Source of the DNA: Clostridia bacterium
GTDB lineage: Bacteria > Bacillota > Clostridia > DUPQ01
Assembly: GCA_030592085.1 (NCBI GenBank)
Contig: JAUUZV010000154.1
Span: 1 to 6,158, forward strand
Length of the DNA stretch: 6,158 bases
Direction of reading: 5' to 3'
Each line of letters opens with the position of its first letter. The stretch's first letter is position 1. The position numbers and the translations under genes were made by a program. The notes under the pieces are model-generated. The model did not search any database, had not been told where the DNA came from, and worked only from the letters and a program-made list of their open reading frames with translations. Of the stretch, positions 6,141 through 6,158 are shown piece by piece.

Positions 6141-6158
6141 AAAGAAACTTTGTAGAAT

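Overview
This is a low-GC, AT-rich bacterial chromosome segment in which every gene lies on the + strand. It has one 3'-truncated-in gene and seven complete ones. Strong purine-rich ribosome binding sites, sigma-A-type promoters, a lipoprotein signal and protein families common in anaerobes (DUF438/hemerythrin/PAS, NifX-like) suggest a low-GC Gram-positive (Bacillota) or an Acholeplasma/Izemoplasma-type relative. I cannot place it more closely. Trp is encoded by TGG, and the one TGA at a gene end (selD) is followed by a second in-frame TGA, so the standard code appears to apply. No mobile element, CRISPR array, tRNA or rRNA was seen, and no stretch longer than about 160 bases lacks a gene.

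Region 1 (1-1280) is the selenium module. It holds the 3' end of selD (selenophosphate synthetase), which overlaps by ATGA the start of mnmH/selU (tRNA 2-selenouridine synthase). SelD supplies the selenophosphate that MnmH uses on the tRNA wobble uridine. Region 2 (1281-2761) is a single gene for a DUF438-hemerythrin-PAS protein, a probable cytoplasmic redox/gas sensor. It has its own promoter region and a clear rho-independent terminator.

Region 3 (2785-4618) is a compact three-gene set: a two-helix membrane protein with a soluble C-terminal domain (possibly DUF3137-like), an overlapping four-helix membrane protein of an unnamed family, and a NifX/dinitrogenase iron-molybdenum cofactor-type protein. 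The ribosome binding site of the third gene lies inside the end of the second. Region 4 (4619-5131) is a GtrA-family membrane protein with its own extended -10 promoter. Region 5 (5149-6140) is a phosphonate/phosphite-type ABC transporter binding lipoprotein (PhnD family), also with its own promoter; its ATPase and permease genes would be expected just beyond the window.

Most of the window is ordinary core or accessory metabolism. I see no convincing undescribed multi-gene system. The best candidate for novelty is the three-gene set in region 3, which joins two uncharacterised membrane proteins to an orphan NifX-like protein.
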